From Acidobacteriota bacterium (lineage in GTDB: Bacteria > Acidobacteriota > UBA6911 > JACQSX01), in contig JACQSX010000050.1 in the NCBI GenBank assembly GCA_016211105.1, positions 1 through 59,346 on the forward strand: a stretch of 59,346 nt of DNA. Reading direction: 5' to 3'. Below are positions 44,988 to 55,569 of the stretch, one piece after another; position 1 is the first letter of the stretch, and each line of letters begins with the position of its first letter. Position numbers and translations under genes: made by a program. The notes beneath the pieces are model-generated. The model was not told where the DNA came from, searched no databases, and was given only the letters and a program-made list of their open reading frames with translations.

Positions 44988-45532
44988 TGGGGTGTCCCGA
45001 TACTGCTCCTCTCCAGTGCCAGCCACAGCAGGCCAACGGCGGTTTTACCATCCTGGATCTCGCCACTGGCGATCATTTGAATCGCGTCGGCCAGACTATA
45101 CTGTTCGAGCTGGAGGTCCTCGTCGTCTTCCAACTCTTGCGACCCTTTCTGCAAACCCTCGGCCACATAAATATAAAGCAGTTCATCACAAAATCCGGGT
45201 GACGTAAAAAACGCCCCAATCTTTCTCAACCGCGACGCCCGGTACCCAGTTTCCTCTTCCAATTCACGATTTGCTGCCACCTCCGGATCCTCCGGACCAT
45301 CGAGTTTGCCGGCGGGAAGCTCCAATAGTTCAACATCCATGGGATAGCGCCGCTGGCGTACAAATAAGATCTCGCCATCCAGCTCGGCAACCACCGCGAC
45401 CCCGCCCGGGTGCCGTACCACTTCCCGGATAGTTTCCTCGCCGTCCTCGTTGGCCAGTCGATCTACAATGAGGTCGACTATTTTCCCGGCATAAACCTTT
45501 CTACTCTCAAGAATCCTTAATTTACCCATCAT
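44984..45532 (-). CDS. NUDIX hydrolase, ADP-ribose pyrophosphatase-like
   Basis: A 182-residue protein with the complete nudix box GX5EX7REUXEEXGU (GKLDGPEDPEVAANRELEEE then TGY). The Pro-rich LELPAGK before it and the late E-rich loop (ELEDDEDLQLEQYSL) are as in ADP-ribose pyrophosphatases. It probably hydrolyses ADP-ribose or a related nucleotide sugar. Its stop overlaps the plsC start. It is divergent from polA, and about 160 bases between them must contain both promoters. Confidence 0.92.
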   Translation of the reverse strand: MMGKLRILESRKVYAGKIVDLIVDRLANEDGEETIREVVRHPGGVAVVAELDGEILFVRQRRYPMDVELLELPAGKLDGPEDPEVAANRELEEETGYRASRLRKIGAFFTSPGFCDELLYIYVAEGLQKGSQELEDDEDLQLEQYSLADAIQMIASGEIQDGKTAVGLLWLALERSSIGTPQ

Positions 45533-45692
45533 TCCAACTCAAGATTATCCGGTAGAATACCAAGAGGGCAGAGTGAAAACTAGGAGACTGTGGAAATCCA
45601 CAGAGTCTGCACTCTCACGAACCGTCACAACGATGGCAGTCCCGGCTCATCCATGAACTTTTTGACGATCCACGCGTTTGAATGATGTTTGA

Positions 45693-48329
45693 ATGATGAA
45701 CGAACGTATTTTTCTTGTCGATGGGATGTCCAACATGTATCGGGCATATTACGCCATCCGCGGGCTATCGAATAAGCAGGGGCTGCCGACCAACGCCATT
45801 TACGGCTTCACCACCATGTTGAGAAAACTGCTTCAGGAGGAAAGACCAAAATACATCGGGGTCGCCATCGACCTGTTCGGCAAGACCATTCGCCATGAGC
45901 AATACGAGGAATATAAAGCAACGCGACAAGCAATGCCAGACGACTTAGTGGTACAGATCCCCTATATTCTCAAAATATGCCACGCCCTCCGCATTCCGGT
46001 TCTTTCCTACGAAAACTATGAGGCCGACGACGTTATTGGAACACTCGCCCGAAAAGCGGCGGCGCAGGGACACACTGCCGTCATCGTCACCATCGACAAG
46101 GACATGTTGCAACTCGTGAACGAAAGCATACTGGTGCTGGATACCAGGGATTACACCTATTTTGACCGCGGAAAGGTCGAAGAAAAGATGGGAGTTCCAC
46201 CCGAGAAGATTGTGGATTTCCTCGGCCTCTGCGGTGATAGCTCTGACAACATTCCCGGGGCTCCGGGAATCGGTGAAAAAGGCGCCCAGCAGTTGATCCA
46301 ACAATATGGTTCTCTTGAGAACTTGTTGGACCACGCCAGCGAGGTTCCACGCCGGACCTACCGTGAGAGTCTCCTGAACAACCGCGAGTTGATTCTGACC
46401 AGCAGGAAGCTGGTAACGATCCACACCATGCTTCCCATCGAGCTGAATCTGGACGAATTGCGATTTAAGGAAGCCGATACGACTGCCACCATGGAACTTT
46501 TTTCGGAACTGGAATTTACCGGTTTTCTGAAAGAATATGCGACCGTCGACGAGTATATACCCAGCCTTGACTACGGTCCAATCTCTTCGCTGCTGGAGCT
46601 AGAGGAAATTCTTCAAGCGGCAAGCCGACAGAGGCGAGCGGCGATTTCAATCCTTTACAACGGCGAAAACTACTTGGACTCTAAGATCTTCGGTTTGGGC
46701 ATCTCCCTGCACTTCCACCAAGCCCGGGCTCTCACGGTATCCCAGTTGGAGATCTGGCGTGAGACGCTACAGAAATTCTTTGAGGATCCAGATACTACAA
46801 AGTTATTGCATGATGTCAAACCCATCCTGCTGGTTCTCTCCAACCAAAATTTCAAGATGTCGCGCCCTTATTACGACACAATGCTGGTCGCGTACCTGCT
46901 AAACCCTAATCAGAGCAATTTTGGCATCGACAAGCTCTCACTCGAGTATTTGCGACATCCGATCGGCGAGGCAAGCTTGAATTCTGGCCAGCTACCAACG
47001 CTAGGAGACTCGGTACGCATTCAAATCGCTTGCGAGATCGCGGACGTCACCGGCCGGTTGCACTCTCGGCTGGCAGCTCAACTGGCGGATACCACCCACG
47101 CCGGCTTGCAGAAACTTTACGACGAAATCGAATTGCCATTGGTTGCGGTCCTTGCTGATATGGAGAAGCACGGAGTTATGATCGACAGCGACCTCTTCCA
47201 GCGCATGTCTGTAGAGATGGAGCAAGAGATTCAACGTTTGACAGGCCGCATTTACCGGCTTGCAGGACAGGAATTCAACATCAACTCCCCTAAGCAATTG
47301 GGCAAAATCTTATTCGATAAGTTGAACATCCCGGCCCTGAAGAAAACAAAAAAATCCAAGGTTTATTCTACCGGCGTGGAGGTCCTCGAACAGCTTGCTG
47401 GAGAATATGAAATCCCGCGCCTAATACTCGAGTACCGTGCACTCGCGAAACTGAAGTCGACCTACCTGGATGTACTTCCCAGACTGGTTCATAAGAGGAC
47501 GGGAAGAATCCATACCAATTACAACCAAATGGTGGCTGCTACAGGACGCCTCTCCAGCAGCAATCCGAATTTGCAGAACATTCCAATTAAAGGGGAGCTG
47601 GGTAGAAGAATCCGCCGGGGATTCATTGCCGCCCCTGGAAACTTGCTGGTCACGGCCGACTACTCGCAAATTGAGCTCCGCGTTATGGCCCACCTGTCCC
47701 AGGACCCAGTTTTGCTAGATGCCTTTCGCAAAGGGGAGGACATCCACCAACGCACCGCCATCGAAGTATTTGGTGAGGCAGCTACGCAAAATCCCGGCCA
47801 CTACCGCCGTCTCGCCAAAGTCTTCAATTTCGGCATCATGTATGGCCTGAGCGCCTTTGGCTTATCTCGCGATCTAAAGATTCCACGCGCCGAAGCACAA
47901 AAATTCATTGATGACTACTTTGTCCGGTACGCTGGCGTGAAAAAGTGGCTAGATGACACTATCCGATTTGCGCGTCTGCACGGATATGTTCAAACCATGT
48001 TTGGCCGCCTACGCCAGATACCGGAGATCAACAACCGAAACTGGAGCGTCGCCAATTTTGCTGAGCGTACCGCGATTAATGCTCCAATTCAGGGTACGGC
48101 TGCAGACCTGATCAAAATTGCCATGATTCGAATTCACCAGCGTCTGAAAGGAGAAAAGTTTCAATCCGGTATGATCCTCCAGGTTCACGACGAGCTTGTA
48201 TTGGAGGGATCCGAATCTGAAGCTCCCAGGGTGGCCGAGCTTGTTCAGCATGAGATGGAGAACGTTTACTCATTGGATGTCCCATTGAAGGCTGAGACGC
48301 TGATCGGTAAGGCGTGGTCAAAGGATTGA
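45693..48329 (+). CDS. polA: DNA polymerase I
   Basis: An 878-residue repair and primer-removal polymerase. The N-terminal 5'-3' nuclease (FLVDGMSNMYRAYYAI; GDSSDNIPGAPGIGEKGAQQ) is intact. The middle domain has the 3'-5' exonuclease fold position but lacks the DxE motif (ISILYNGENYLDSK there), so proofreading is predicted absent as in Taq. The polymerase has DYSQIELRVMAHLSQD, YGLSAFGLSRDL and QVHDELVLE. The two ATGs at 45693 and 45696 are equivalent. Length and layout are normal for the family. Confidence 0.96.
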   Translation: MMNERIFLVDGMSNMYRAYYAIRGLSNKQGLPTNAIYGFTTMLRKLLQEERPKYIGVAIDLFGKTIRHEQYEEYKATRQAMPDDLVVQIPYILKICHALRIPVLSYENYEADDVIGTLARKAAAQGHTAVIVTIDKDMLQLVNESILVLDTRDYTYFDRGKVEEKMGVPPEKIVDFLGLCGDSSDNIPGAPGIGEKGAQQLIQQYGSLENLLDHASEVPRRTYRESLLNNRELILTSRKLVTIHTMLPIELNLDELRFKEADTTATMELFSELEFTGFLKEYATVDEYIPSLDYGPISSLLELEEILQAASRQRRAAISILYNGENYLDSKIFGLGISLHFHQARALTVSQLEIWRETLQKFFEDPDTTKLLHDVKPILLVLSNQNFKMSRPYYDTMLVAYLLNPNQSNFGIDKLSLEYLRHPIGEASLNSGQLPTLGDSVRIQIACEIADVTGRLHSRLAAQLADTTHAGLQKLYDEIELPLVAVLADMEKHGVMIDSDLFQRMSVEMEQEIQRLTGRIYRLAGQEFNINSPKQLGKILFDKLNIPALKKTKKSKVYSTGVEVLEQLAGEYEIPRLILEYRALAKLKSTYLDVLPRLVHKRTGRIHTNYNQMVAATGRLSSSNPNLQNIPIKGELGRRIRRGFIAAPGNLLVTADYSQIELRVMAHLSQDPVLLDAFRKGEDIHQRTAIEVFGEAATQNPGHYRRLAKVFNFGIMYGLSAFGLSRDLKIPRAEAQKFIDDYFVRYAGVKKWLDDTIRFARLHGYVQTMFGRLRQIPEINNRNWSVANFAERTAINAPIQGTAADLIKIAMIRIHQRLKGEKFQSGMILQVHDELVLEGSESEAPRVAELVQHEMENVYSLDVPLKAETLIGKAWSKD

Positions 48330-48360
48330 TGCAAGATGGGCCAAAAAATTCTATAATAGA

Positions 48361-48386
48361 GGAACGCTCCCACGTTTGTGTCGTAA
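48361..48386 (+). promoter_or_regulatory. Possible ECF-type promoter of the sigma operon
   Basis: GGAAC at 48361-48365 and GTCGTAA at 48380-48386 resemble the GGAAC/GTC elements recognised by many ECF sigma factors, with spacing slightly shorter than usual. A plain TATAAT (48352-48357) overlaps this stretch. Autoregulation of the operon is plausible but unproven. Confidence 0.35.
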
Positions 48387-48435
48387 TAATAGAAGGCGCA
48401 TGGGCAAGCGATTCAACGGATAAAGGTTGAGGCAG

Positions 48436-49095
48436 ATGATTCAAGAGCAGGCGTTGCTCGGACCATTAAGCTCTTGTGACCCGGCGATCCGCGAGACGTC
48501 TACCCGCGCCACCGACAACGATTTGATTCAAGCATTTCTGGAAGGAATTGACGGCGCTTTTCATCAGATCGTAAACCGCTATAAGGACCCGATCATCAAC
48601 TATATAAATTCGATGATCAACGACTACGACACTGCCGTAGATTTAGCCCAAGAAACGTTTATTCGAGTTTACCAGAACGCTGCGCGTTACGAACGTAAGT
48701 ACCATTTTTCCACCTGGATTTACAAAATCGCTACCAACCTAGCAATCGATGAGATCCGCAATCGTAAACGCCGCGGACGATTCTTCTTCATGAACGTGTT
48801 TCCCAACTATGAAAAAGGTGACATCCGGCTGGAGATCTCCGACGGCAAACCAGGGCACGATCAGGCGTTGTACAGCCGCGAACTCGGGCGTGCGATGGCC
48901 CAAGCGATTTCCTGCTTGCCGCACAAATACCGAACTGTTTTCGTGCTCAAAGAGGTACAGGAACTTTCTTACCCGGAAATTGCAAGCGTTTTGGGTACTT
49001 CCGAGGGAACGATCAAATCGCGGCTCCATCGGGCAAAAATATTTTTGAGGGAAAAATTGGGTCATCTTCTCCCATCCCAATCGGGTGCGTTATGA
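48436..49095 (+). CDS. ECF RNA polymerase sigma factor
   Basis: About 219 residues with region 2 (FHQIVNRYKDPIINYINSMI; YDTAVDLAQETFIRVYQN; FSTWIYKIATNLAIDEIR) and region 4 (CLPHKYRTVFVLKEVQELSY then GTSEGTIKSRLHRAK). The ATG at 48436 has AAAGG 9 bases upstream; TTG at 48427 is possible. Translation is coupled to the zinc-finger anti-sigma gene (ATGA), so the sigma factor is presumably held inactive until a signal arrives. Confidence 0.95.
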   Translation: MIQEQALLGPLSSCDPAIRETSTRATDNDLIQAFLEGIDGAFHQIVNRYKDPIINYINSMINDYDTAVDLAQETFIRVYQNAARYERKYHFSTWIYKIATNLAIDEIRNRKRRGRFFFMNVFPNYEKGDIRLEISDGKPGHDQALYSRELGRAMAQAISCLPHKYRTVFVLKEVQELSYPEIASVLGTSEGTIKSRLHRAKIFLREKLGHLLPSQSGAL

Positions 49096-49625
49096 ACTGC
49101 AAGAAAGCACAGATCCGGTTGCAATCATTTCTGGACGAGGATTTAAGTGAGCGAGAAGCGCAACAGTTGCGCTCCCATCTGGAAACATGCCCCACTTGCG
49201 CAGCAGTGAAGCGCGATTTCGAGCTTTTGACCCATCTAGCGCGAAACGAGTTAACCGCAAAGGCCCCGGAGGATTTCGACTGCCTTTTCCAACGGCGCTT
49301 AGATGCGAGTGGCCAGCGCAGACAACGGCGGTCGTGGCTGCCTGCCCCATTGGCGTGGAGCGCTGCCTCCGTGGCCGTTCTGATTCTGTTCGTCTTGACC
49401 AGTTTTTTCCCCACTAACAATCAACCGGTGACATCGCCATCGTCGCCTTCATATGCTCCGGTTCGCGTAACGCAGGTGGTACTGCCCGCCGATCCTGGCA
49501 CGCCTGGAACACACGTTTTTGTTCCCGGCGAGCAGGACGGCATGCTGGTTCGAGTCCCCTCTACGGTGAAGATCACACGCAAACAATTGACTCAAGACTT
49601 CTTTTTGAGCGAAGTAAGCCACTGA
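49092..49625 (+). CDS. Zinc-finger (zf-HC2) anti-sigma factor
   Basis: A 177-residue membrane protein. The N-terminal cytosolic domain has the ZAS signature with HLETCPTC providing His-X3-Cys-X2-Cys ligands. One transmembrane helix (AASVAVLILFVLTSFF) and a Pro/Ser-rich periplasmic part follow. It should sequester the ECF sigma factor encoded upstream. Its ATG overlaps that gene's stop, and its own stop overlaps the following PDZ gene. RseP-type proteolysis is a possible release route, by analogy with RseA. Confidence 0.9.
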   Translation: MNCKKAQIRLQSFLDEDLSEREAQQLRSHLETCPTCAAVKRDFELLTHLARNELTAKAPEDFDCLFQRRLDASGQRRQRRSWLPAPLAWSAASVAVLILFVLTSFFPTNNQPVTSPSSPSYAPVRVTQVVLPADPGTPGTHVFVPGEQDGMLVRVPSTVKITRKQLTQDFFLSEVSH

Positions 49626-51016
49626 TGCGCCGTTTTGTCCCCCTGCTGTTGACCTGTTTTATGCTCATCAGTCTCAGGGGACAGTCTCCTTCTTCGGATG
49701 CCGAAACCAATCTGGAGGAATTACTACATCGATCGGTGGTGCGCCTGTGGTGGAACCGTGACCTCATGAGAAGCGGCGAATACTTTCGATTTGCAATCAA
49801 CGGCGCAATGATCCAGAACATCGCGCCCCGCTTCTATGCCACCTACGAGACAGATGCTTGGGTCTACGATGATCCCAAATATGTGGTCGCCTATCTCGGC
49901 CCGGCTGGGGGTTGGATGGGTCGCGGTTCGCTGGAAATTACCGTGGAGACTACCGACGGTCAAAATGTACCGGCTAGGCTCGTAGGCATCGACGAAGCAC
50001 AGGGCATCGCGGTGGTTCAGACGGAGGCTGCCACATTTCGTCCGGCTCCGGCACAATTAAAGGTTCGCTGGAAATCTCATCGGGATTTTTATGTGGCCTC
50101 CTTGGAGAACGGATTGAATCTTTCGATCTGCAAGCTCCTGAGCGCGGAAAAACAGCCGGGGTTGGGTGAGCATAAATTACACGTCAGGAAATTGCGATCT
50201 GGCCGACCTGGGAGCTTGGTTTTTACCTCCGATGGGGACTTTGCCGGCTTTCTTACCACCATCTCGAAGGAGCCTCCAGCAACACAAAGCCATATTGTCA
50301 ACTTGATCCCTGCAGAGCGCATCGTTCCGTCCGTACAGAGAATCCTCCAGACGCGCTCTAGCATCCGTGGCGGCTGGCTCGGCCTCTTCCTGAGAGACCT
50401 CCCCCGGGAACAGGAGGGCGCCACCGTTGGCCGCGTCATTGTCCGGAATGTAGTTGCGGAGGGCCCGGCCGCCAAGGCGGGAATCGCGGAAAATGATATT
50501 GTTCTCAAAGTGAACGATGTCTCTGCCGAAAACCTATCGCAGGTCGTGCGCATGATCCAAAAAGCGCAAGTGGGCTCTCCCTTGAAGCTGGAGATACTGC
50601 GCGGCGACAAGATTCTCCAGTTCCAACCAACGGTCGCGATAAGAGAGAAACTCGAAAGGCGACCCACCTATGTCGTGGAAGTGCCCCGCGAAGAAAATAG
50701 CGCCGTTCGTGTTCGGCGCGCCGACCTTGCAGGCATTATAAAGAGCCGCAACGCAATGTTCCTGGGAATTTATGCCACTGACTCCGTACAGTCACCGACG
50801 ACTCCAGGCCTGGTGATCACCGAAGTAATGGAGAATACACCCGCAGCCTACGCCGATTTCAGAAAGGGAGACGTGATTCTCCAGGTGAACGACACAATGG
50901 TGCGCAATATGGATCAGTACATGACAGCGTTGATGAAGAACGTCTTTGCGCCCAGAATTGTTTTCCGTTGTCTGCGCCAAGATAAGGAGATTCGCAAGAC
51001 TATTTCTTTGAAGTAG
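49625..51016 (+). CDS. Exported HtrA-like protein with two PDZ domains and a degenerate protease domain
   Basis: A 463-residue exported protein (signal RRFVPLLLTCFMLISLRGQS). The middle has the strand pattern of an HtrA trypsin-like domain (TVETTDGQNVPARLVGID; IAVVQTEA), but the catalytic triad is not recognisable: where GNSGGP is expected it reads RSGRPGSLVFTSDG. Two PDZ domains follow (about 240-335 and 365-463; GLVITEVMENTPAAYADFRK, GDVILQVND). I infer a pseudo-protease that senses misfolded envelope proteins, or binds peptides, rather than cutting. It is the third gene of the sigma/anti-sigma operon, which makes it a candidate regulator or output of that response. Confidence 0.8.
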   Translation: MRRFVPLLLTCFMLISLRGQSPSSDAETNLEELLHRSVVRLWWNRDLMRSGEYFRFAINGAMIQNIAPRFYATYETDAWVYDDPKYVVAYLGPAGGWMGRGSLEITVETTDGQNVPARLVGIDEAQGIAVVQTEAATFRPAPAQLKVRWKSHRDFYVASLENGLNLSICKLLSAEKQPGLGEHKLHVRKLRSGRPGSLVFTSDGDFAGFLTTISKEPPATQSHIVNLIPAERIVPSVQRILQTRSSIRGGWLGLFLRDLPREQEGATVGRVIVRNVVAEGPAAKAGIAENDIVLKVNDVSAENLSQVVRMIQKAQVGSPLKLEILRGDKILQFQPTVAIREKLERRPTYVVEVPREENSAVRVRRADLAGIIKSRNAMFLGIYATDSVQSPTTPGLVITEVMENTPAAYADFRKGDVILQVNDTMVRNMDQYMTALMKNVFAPRIVFRCLRQDKEIRKTISLK

Positions 51017-51160
51017 TTGTCGACCATCGGCACCTGTCCCGGCACCTTTACAGGCATTCGCGACCACGGCGTGCTTCCCAAGGGCGAGAAATCCATCCTT
51101 CTCGCTGGAGCTTCTCTGCATTAGAATTAAGGGTTTGATTGTCGGTCCCGATATCGATCT

Positions 51161-53971
51161 ATGATCGACCGCATTTCTATTCGCGGAGCGCGCCAACACA
51201 ACTTAAAAGATATCGATGTGGATATTCCCCGCGAGAAACTGACCGTAATTACGGGGTTAAGCGGATCGGGCAAGTCGAGCCTGGCCTTCGACACCATCTA
51301 TGCCGAGGGGCAGAGAAGGTATATCGAATCACTTTCCACTTACGCTCGGCAGTTTCTTGAGCAGATGGAGAAACCAGATGTCGATTCCATCGAAGGCTTA
51401 TCTCCAGCTATTTCCATTGAACAGAAGACCGGCAGCCGTAGTCCACGATCAACCGTCGGCACCATTACCGAAATCTACGACTATCTGCGTCTGTTGTTTT
51501 CTTCGATTGGCTCTCCTCACTGCCCCAATTGTGGAAAAAGAATAGCGCGCCAGTCGGTAGATCAAATCGTGGAAAGTATTCTCCATTTGCCTTCCAATTC
51601 GCGGGTAATCATTTTTGCGCCCGTGGTTCGGGCTCGCAAGGGAGAATTCAAAAAATTGCTGGAAAGCTACTTAAAACAAGGATATTTGAAAGCTCGCATT
51701 GACGGCATTACCAGAAACCTGGAAGACGAAATTAAGCTGGACAAGCGGAGAAACCACACCATTGAGATCCTCGTAGACCGGCTAATGGTCAACCAGGAGG
51801 TTCGCAAACGGTTGGAAACATCGGTACAAAGCGCCATTCAATTGGCTGAGGGTTTGGTTTTGGTATCGGTCATTGATAAGGAAGAAATTCTTTTCTCCGA
51901 GAGAATGGCCTGCGTAGACTGCCGCATATCCGTACCCACCTTGGAACCGCGCTCTTTTTCTTTCAACAGCAAATTTGGAGCCTGCGCCGAGTGCCGCGGT
52001 CTCGGGCGGCAACTGGCATTGTCGCCGCAGCAGATTTTTCCCGATTTGGATCAACCCATTGGGTCCATTGAAGTTTCTTTAGAGGATCGTGATGCGATTT
52101 ACTTCTTGCGTGAATCATTGAGCGCGATTGCGCGGAGGCATAAGATACCGGCTTCCACCCCGTTTCGATTGTTGCCACAGAGTGTGGTTCAAGAATTTCT
52201 GGAAGGTTCTCCCGAACCGCTAACCTACTCCTACGGCGGCTATCGCTACAGTTCGAGTTATCCCGGAGCCGCTCATTGGCTAATGGAACGTTTCGGAGGG
52301 AACCATTCTGAGAAGAAGACCCAGGAGTTTGAAACACTGTTCAAGTGGGTTCCCTGCACCGCCTGTGCAGGCGCTCGTCTAAAAAAAGAAAGTCTCTCAG
52401 TGAAGGTGGCGGGACATTCCATCGATCACTACGTTTCTCTTCCTATCACAGGGGCGTTGCAGGCTTTTCAAGGAATTCGGTTGAGTGAACGCGAAGAACA
52501 GATTGCCGGTCCGATTTTGAAGGAAATCAAGGACCGGTTGCAGTTTCTCATCGATGTCGGTCTCTCCTATCTAACCGTGGATCGCTCCGCTTCTTCACTT
52601 TCTGGAGGGGAGGGCCAGCGTGTCCGGCTGGCGACTCAAATTGGGTCCAAAATGAGGGGGGTGCTTTACGTTCTGGATGAACCCTCGATCGGCCTGCACT
52701 CCCGGGATGGAGCCAAGCTCCTCGAGACGCTGCAAGAGTTGAAGAAATTGGGGAACACCATCATCGTTGTGGAGCATGACGAGGAAACCATCCGAAACGC
52801 CGACTATGTCGTTGACTTAGGCCCAGGCGCGGGTTCAAAAGGCGGGCAAGTCGTAGTCGCTGGAGATCTACAAGAGGTTCTAGCCAGTCGGGAATCTTTG
52901 ACGGCCAGCTACCTTTCCGGGAAATTGGAAGTGGTCGGGGAGAGAGTTTGTAGGGAGGCGAATGCCCAGCAGCTAGTCTTGAAGGGCGTACGCCATCACA
53001 ATTTGAAAAATCTCGAGGTCCGTTTTCCGCTTTCTTGTTTCATCGCGGTAACGGGAGTTTCCGGCTCGGGCAAATCTTCTCTGGTAGATGAAGTGTTGTT
53101 CCGAGCACTTTCCAGGAACCTCTACCGCTCCTCTGCTGAACCGGGGGAATTCGATTCCATCGAGGGCCTAGAACTGATCGACAAGGTCATCGAAATTGAT
53201 CAGTCTCCCCTGGGGCGCACCCCGCGCAGCAACCCAGCCACCTATACCGGCCTGTTTACGCCGATTCGCGAACTATTTGCAATGCTCCCTGAGTCTCGAC
53301 TGCGGGGCTACAAGCCGGGTCGCTTCAGCTTTAATGTTAAAGGAGGACGATGCGAAACTTGCCAAGGTGATGGCTTAATCAAGATTGAAATGAATTTTCT
53401 GCCAGATGTTTACGTCACGTGCGAAACATGCACTGGCATGCGTTATAACCGCGAGACCCTATCGATCAAGTACAAGGGTTATTCCATCTCGGAAATTCTG
53501 AACCTCAACATACAGGACGGGTTGCCGGTATTGGAAAACATCCCTGCGGTCAGGCAACGCCTGCAGACTCTGGTGGACGTGGGACTGGGGTACTTACAGC
53601 TGGGACAGCCCGCTACTACCCTCTCTGGAGGGGAAGCTCAACGAGTGAAGCTGGCCAAGGAGTTGAGCCGCCGAGTCACAGGACGAACGCTTTATATCCT
53701 CGACGAACCAACCACAGGTTTACATTTCGACGACATCAAGAAACTGCTTGACATACTTCAAAGCCTGGTAAATCGTGGCAATACGGTCATTATGATCGAG
53801 CACAACTTGGACGTGATCCGGTCCGCAGACTGGATTATTGATCTGGGCCCCGAAGGAGGCGACCAAGGGGGAAACATCGTGGTGGAAGGTCCGCCTGAGA
53901 AAGTCACAAGTTGCGCCAAGTCTTACACGGGAGCCGCACTGCGAAGAGCGTTCGCGATCAATAAGCAATGA
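51161..53971 (+). CDS. uvrA: UvrABC excinuclease subunit A
   Basis: A 936-residue damage sensor with two ABC ATPase modules: Walker [15 protein letters not shown] near the start and [13 protein letters not shown] in the second half, with signature LSGGEGQR and LSGGEAQR. Zinc-binding pairs are seen as CVDC..CAEC and CETC..CETC. It loads UvrB, encoded at 13513-15561, on lesions. Length and motifs are normal. About 140 bases upstream hold no clear SOS box. Confidence 0.97.
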   Translation: MIDRISIRGARQHNLKDIDVDIPREKLTVITGLSGSGKSSLAFDTIYAEGQRRYIESLSTYARQFLEQMEKPDVDSIEGLSPAISIEQKTGSRSPRSTVGTITEIYDYLRLLFSSIGSPHCPNCGKRIARQSVDQIVESILHLPSNSRVIIFAPVVRARKGEFKKLLESYLKQGYLKARIDGITRNLEDEIKLDKRRNHTIEILVDRLMVNQEVRKRLETSVQSAIQLAEGLVLVSVIDKEEILFSERMACVDCRISVPTLEPRSFSFNSKFGACAECRGLGRQLALSPQQIFPDLDQPIGSIEVSLEDRDAIYFLRESLSAIARRHKIPASTPFRLLPQSVVQEFLEGSPEPLTYSYGGYRYSSSYPGAAHWLMERFGGNHSEKKTQEFETLFKWVPCTACAGARLKKESLSVKVAGHSIDHYVSLPITGALQAFQGIRLSEREEQIAGPILKEIKDRLQFLIDVGLSYLTVDRSASSLSGGEGQRVRLATQIGSKMRGVLYVLDEPSIGLHSRDGAKLLETLQELKKLGNTIIVVEHDEETIRNADYVVDLGPGAGSKGGQVVVAGDLQEVLASRESLTASYLSGKLEVVGERVCREANAQQLVLKGVRHHNLKNLEVRFPLSCFIAVTGVSGSGKSSLVDEVLFRALSRNLYRSSAEPGEFDSIEGLELIDKVIEIDQSPLGRTPRSNPATYTGLFTPIRELFAMLPESRLRGYKPGRFSFNVKGGRCETCQGDGLIKIEMNFLPDVYVTCETCTGMRYNRETLSIKYKGYSISEILNLNIQDGLPVLENIPAVRQRLQTLVDVGLGYLQLGQPATTLSGGEAQRVKLAKELSRRVTGRTLYILDEPTTGLHFDDIKKLLDILQSLVNRGNTVIMIEHNLDVIRSADWIIDLGPEGGDQGGNIVVEGPPEKVTSCAKSYTGAALRRAFAINKQ

Positions 53972-54014
53972 CAGGAACGAACTTCCAATGATCCTCGACC
54001 TTTAACTCTGTAAC

Positions 54015-54962
54015 ATGAGCAAGTTTCCCCCTTTTGATTTTAGCCAGGCTAAAACGTATCCGCTGCAGACAAGAAAAAGTAAGGTGACAGTCGCGGATTT
54101 CGCCTCCCCGCCGGAGGGTGATCGCTTTTCGGATTTTATGGGGACGATCCCGCGTATTTTGGCAGGAATAGAACTCCGAAAAGCAGCGGTCTCAATTGCC
54201 AGGGCCGTGCGAAAAGACAAACCGGTCATTTGGGGCCTGGGAGGACATGTAATTAAAGTGGGGCTGGCTCCCCTTTTAATTGACCTGGTCGCGCGGGGGG
54301 CCGCCTCGCTGATCGCAATGAATGGAAGCGCGATGATTCACGATTTAGAGATCGCTCTGACAGGGGCGACTTCCGAAGACGTCTCAGAACAATTAGAACA
54401 GGGCAATTTCGGGATGGCTGAAGAAACCGGCTTGTACTGCAATCAGGCGGCTGACAACGCAAGGAGGCAGGGTATCGGTCTCGGTGATGCGCTGGTCCAC
54501 CTGCTAGCAGAACTTGACCCGCCATTTGCAACTCACAGTCTCCTGTTACAGAGCTTGAAATGTGAAGTTCCTGTTACAGGTCACCTGGCAATTGGGACCG
54601 ATATTACTCACATCCATCCTTCCGCAGAAGGCGAAGCCCTGGGCAAAGCGACATTCGTTGACTTCCAGATATTTACGTCTGCAGTCAAGGCGCTCCACGA
54701 GGGAGGGGTCTATGTCAACGTTGGATCAGCTGTCCTGCTGCCTGAAATTTTTCTGAAGGCGGTTTCCATCGTCAGGAATTGCGGAAACCCACTGCGAGAC
54801 TTTACCACGGTCAATATGGACTTCATTCAGCAGTATCGTCCCGTTCAGAATGTAGTGCGCCGACCGGTGATGCAGGGTGGTACCGGAATTGCGCTCACAG
54901 GACACCATGAGCTGATGCTCCCACTCCTGGCGGCGATGGTGCGTGAGGAACTTGATCGGTAA
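54015..54962 (+). CDS. Deoxyhypusine-synthase-like protein
   Basis: A 315-residue soluble protein. The segments KPVIWGLGGHVIKVGLAPLL, IAMNGSAMIHDLEIAL and GGVYVNVGSAVLLPEIF resemble the NAD-binding Rossmann core of deoxyhypusine synthase (PF01916). The bacterial protein has no eIF5A substrate to modify, so another amine-transfer reaction, such as homospermidine formation, or an unrelated role is possible. It begins 43 bases after uvrA; co-transcription is likely but a functional link is not evident. The fold assignment is moderately supported; the function is unknown. Confidence 0.45.
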   Translation: MSKFPPFDFSQAKTYPLQTRKSKVTVADFASPPEGDRFSDFMGTIPRILAGIELRKAAVSIARAVRKDKPVIWGLGGHVIKVGLAPLLIDLVARGAASLIAMNGSAMIHDLEIALTGATSEDVSEQLEQGNFGMAEETGLYCNQAADNARRQGIGLGDALVHLLAELDPPFATHSLLLQSLKCEVPVTGHLAIGTDITHIHPSAEGEALGKATFVDFQIFTSAVKALHEGGVYVNVGSAVLLPEIFLKAVSIVRNCGNPLRDFTTVNMDFIQQYRPVQNVVRRPVMQGGTGIALTGHHELMLPLLAAMVREELDR

Positions 54963-55037
54963 ATTGCCTTCCCAGGGCGGCAGAGTTTCACACCGGATAT
55001 TTGCCGGTAATATGACCTTCCTAATGGAAAGGGGGCG

Positions 55038-55538
55038 GTGGTGATCCGTCAATGTTCCGATAATGACTTTGAGATGATCGAGGCAATCATCGACGACGCT
55101 GCGCAAGCGTACAAGGGAGTGATTCCCGAGGATTGTTGGAAGGAACCCTATATGCCGGCAGAGGAGCTTCGCTGTGAGATCCATGACGGCGTCCTATTCT
55201 GGGGATATGAGGAGAACAGCAAACTGGTGGCCGTCATGGGTATCCAACACGTTCAGGATGTGACGCTTATTCGGCATGCGTACGTTCGCACAGCGAGACA
55301 AAATCAAGGCATCGGGGGGAAATTGCTGATGCAGCTCCGCGCCCAGACGAGCCGACCGATCTTGATCGGTACCTGGGCAAGCGCCGTTTGGGCGATCCGC
55401 TTTTATGAGAAACACGGTTTTCGATTGGTCTCAAGAGGGGAGAAGGACCGATTGCTGAAAAAATATTGGTTGGTCCCACAACGTCAAATTGATACTTCTG
55501 CAGTTCTTGCAGACCAAAGGTGGTTTGACACTTGTTAG
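55038..55538 (+). CDS. GNAT-family N-acetyltransferase
   Basis: A 166-residue acetyltransferase. The acetyl-CoA pyrophosphate loop is ARQNQGIGGKLL and the late strand-helix ASAVWAIRFYEKHGFRLV is typical of the family. GTG at 55038 is used as start, with GGAAAGGGGG just upstream. The substrate is unknown. It follows the deoxyhypusine-synthase-like gene by 75 bases on the same strand. Confidence 0.88.
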   Translation: MVIRQCSDNDFEMIEAIIDDAAQAYKGVIPEDCWKEPYMPAEELRCEIHDGVLFWGYEENSKLVAVMGIQHVQDVTLIRHAYVRTARQNQGIGGKLLMQLRAQTSRPILIGTWASAVWAIRFYEKHGFRLVSRGEKDRLLKKYWLVPQRQIDTSAVLADQRWFDTC

Positions 55539-55569
55539 AAGCAAGGTAACAAGCCAAAGACCACGGGAT

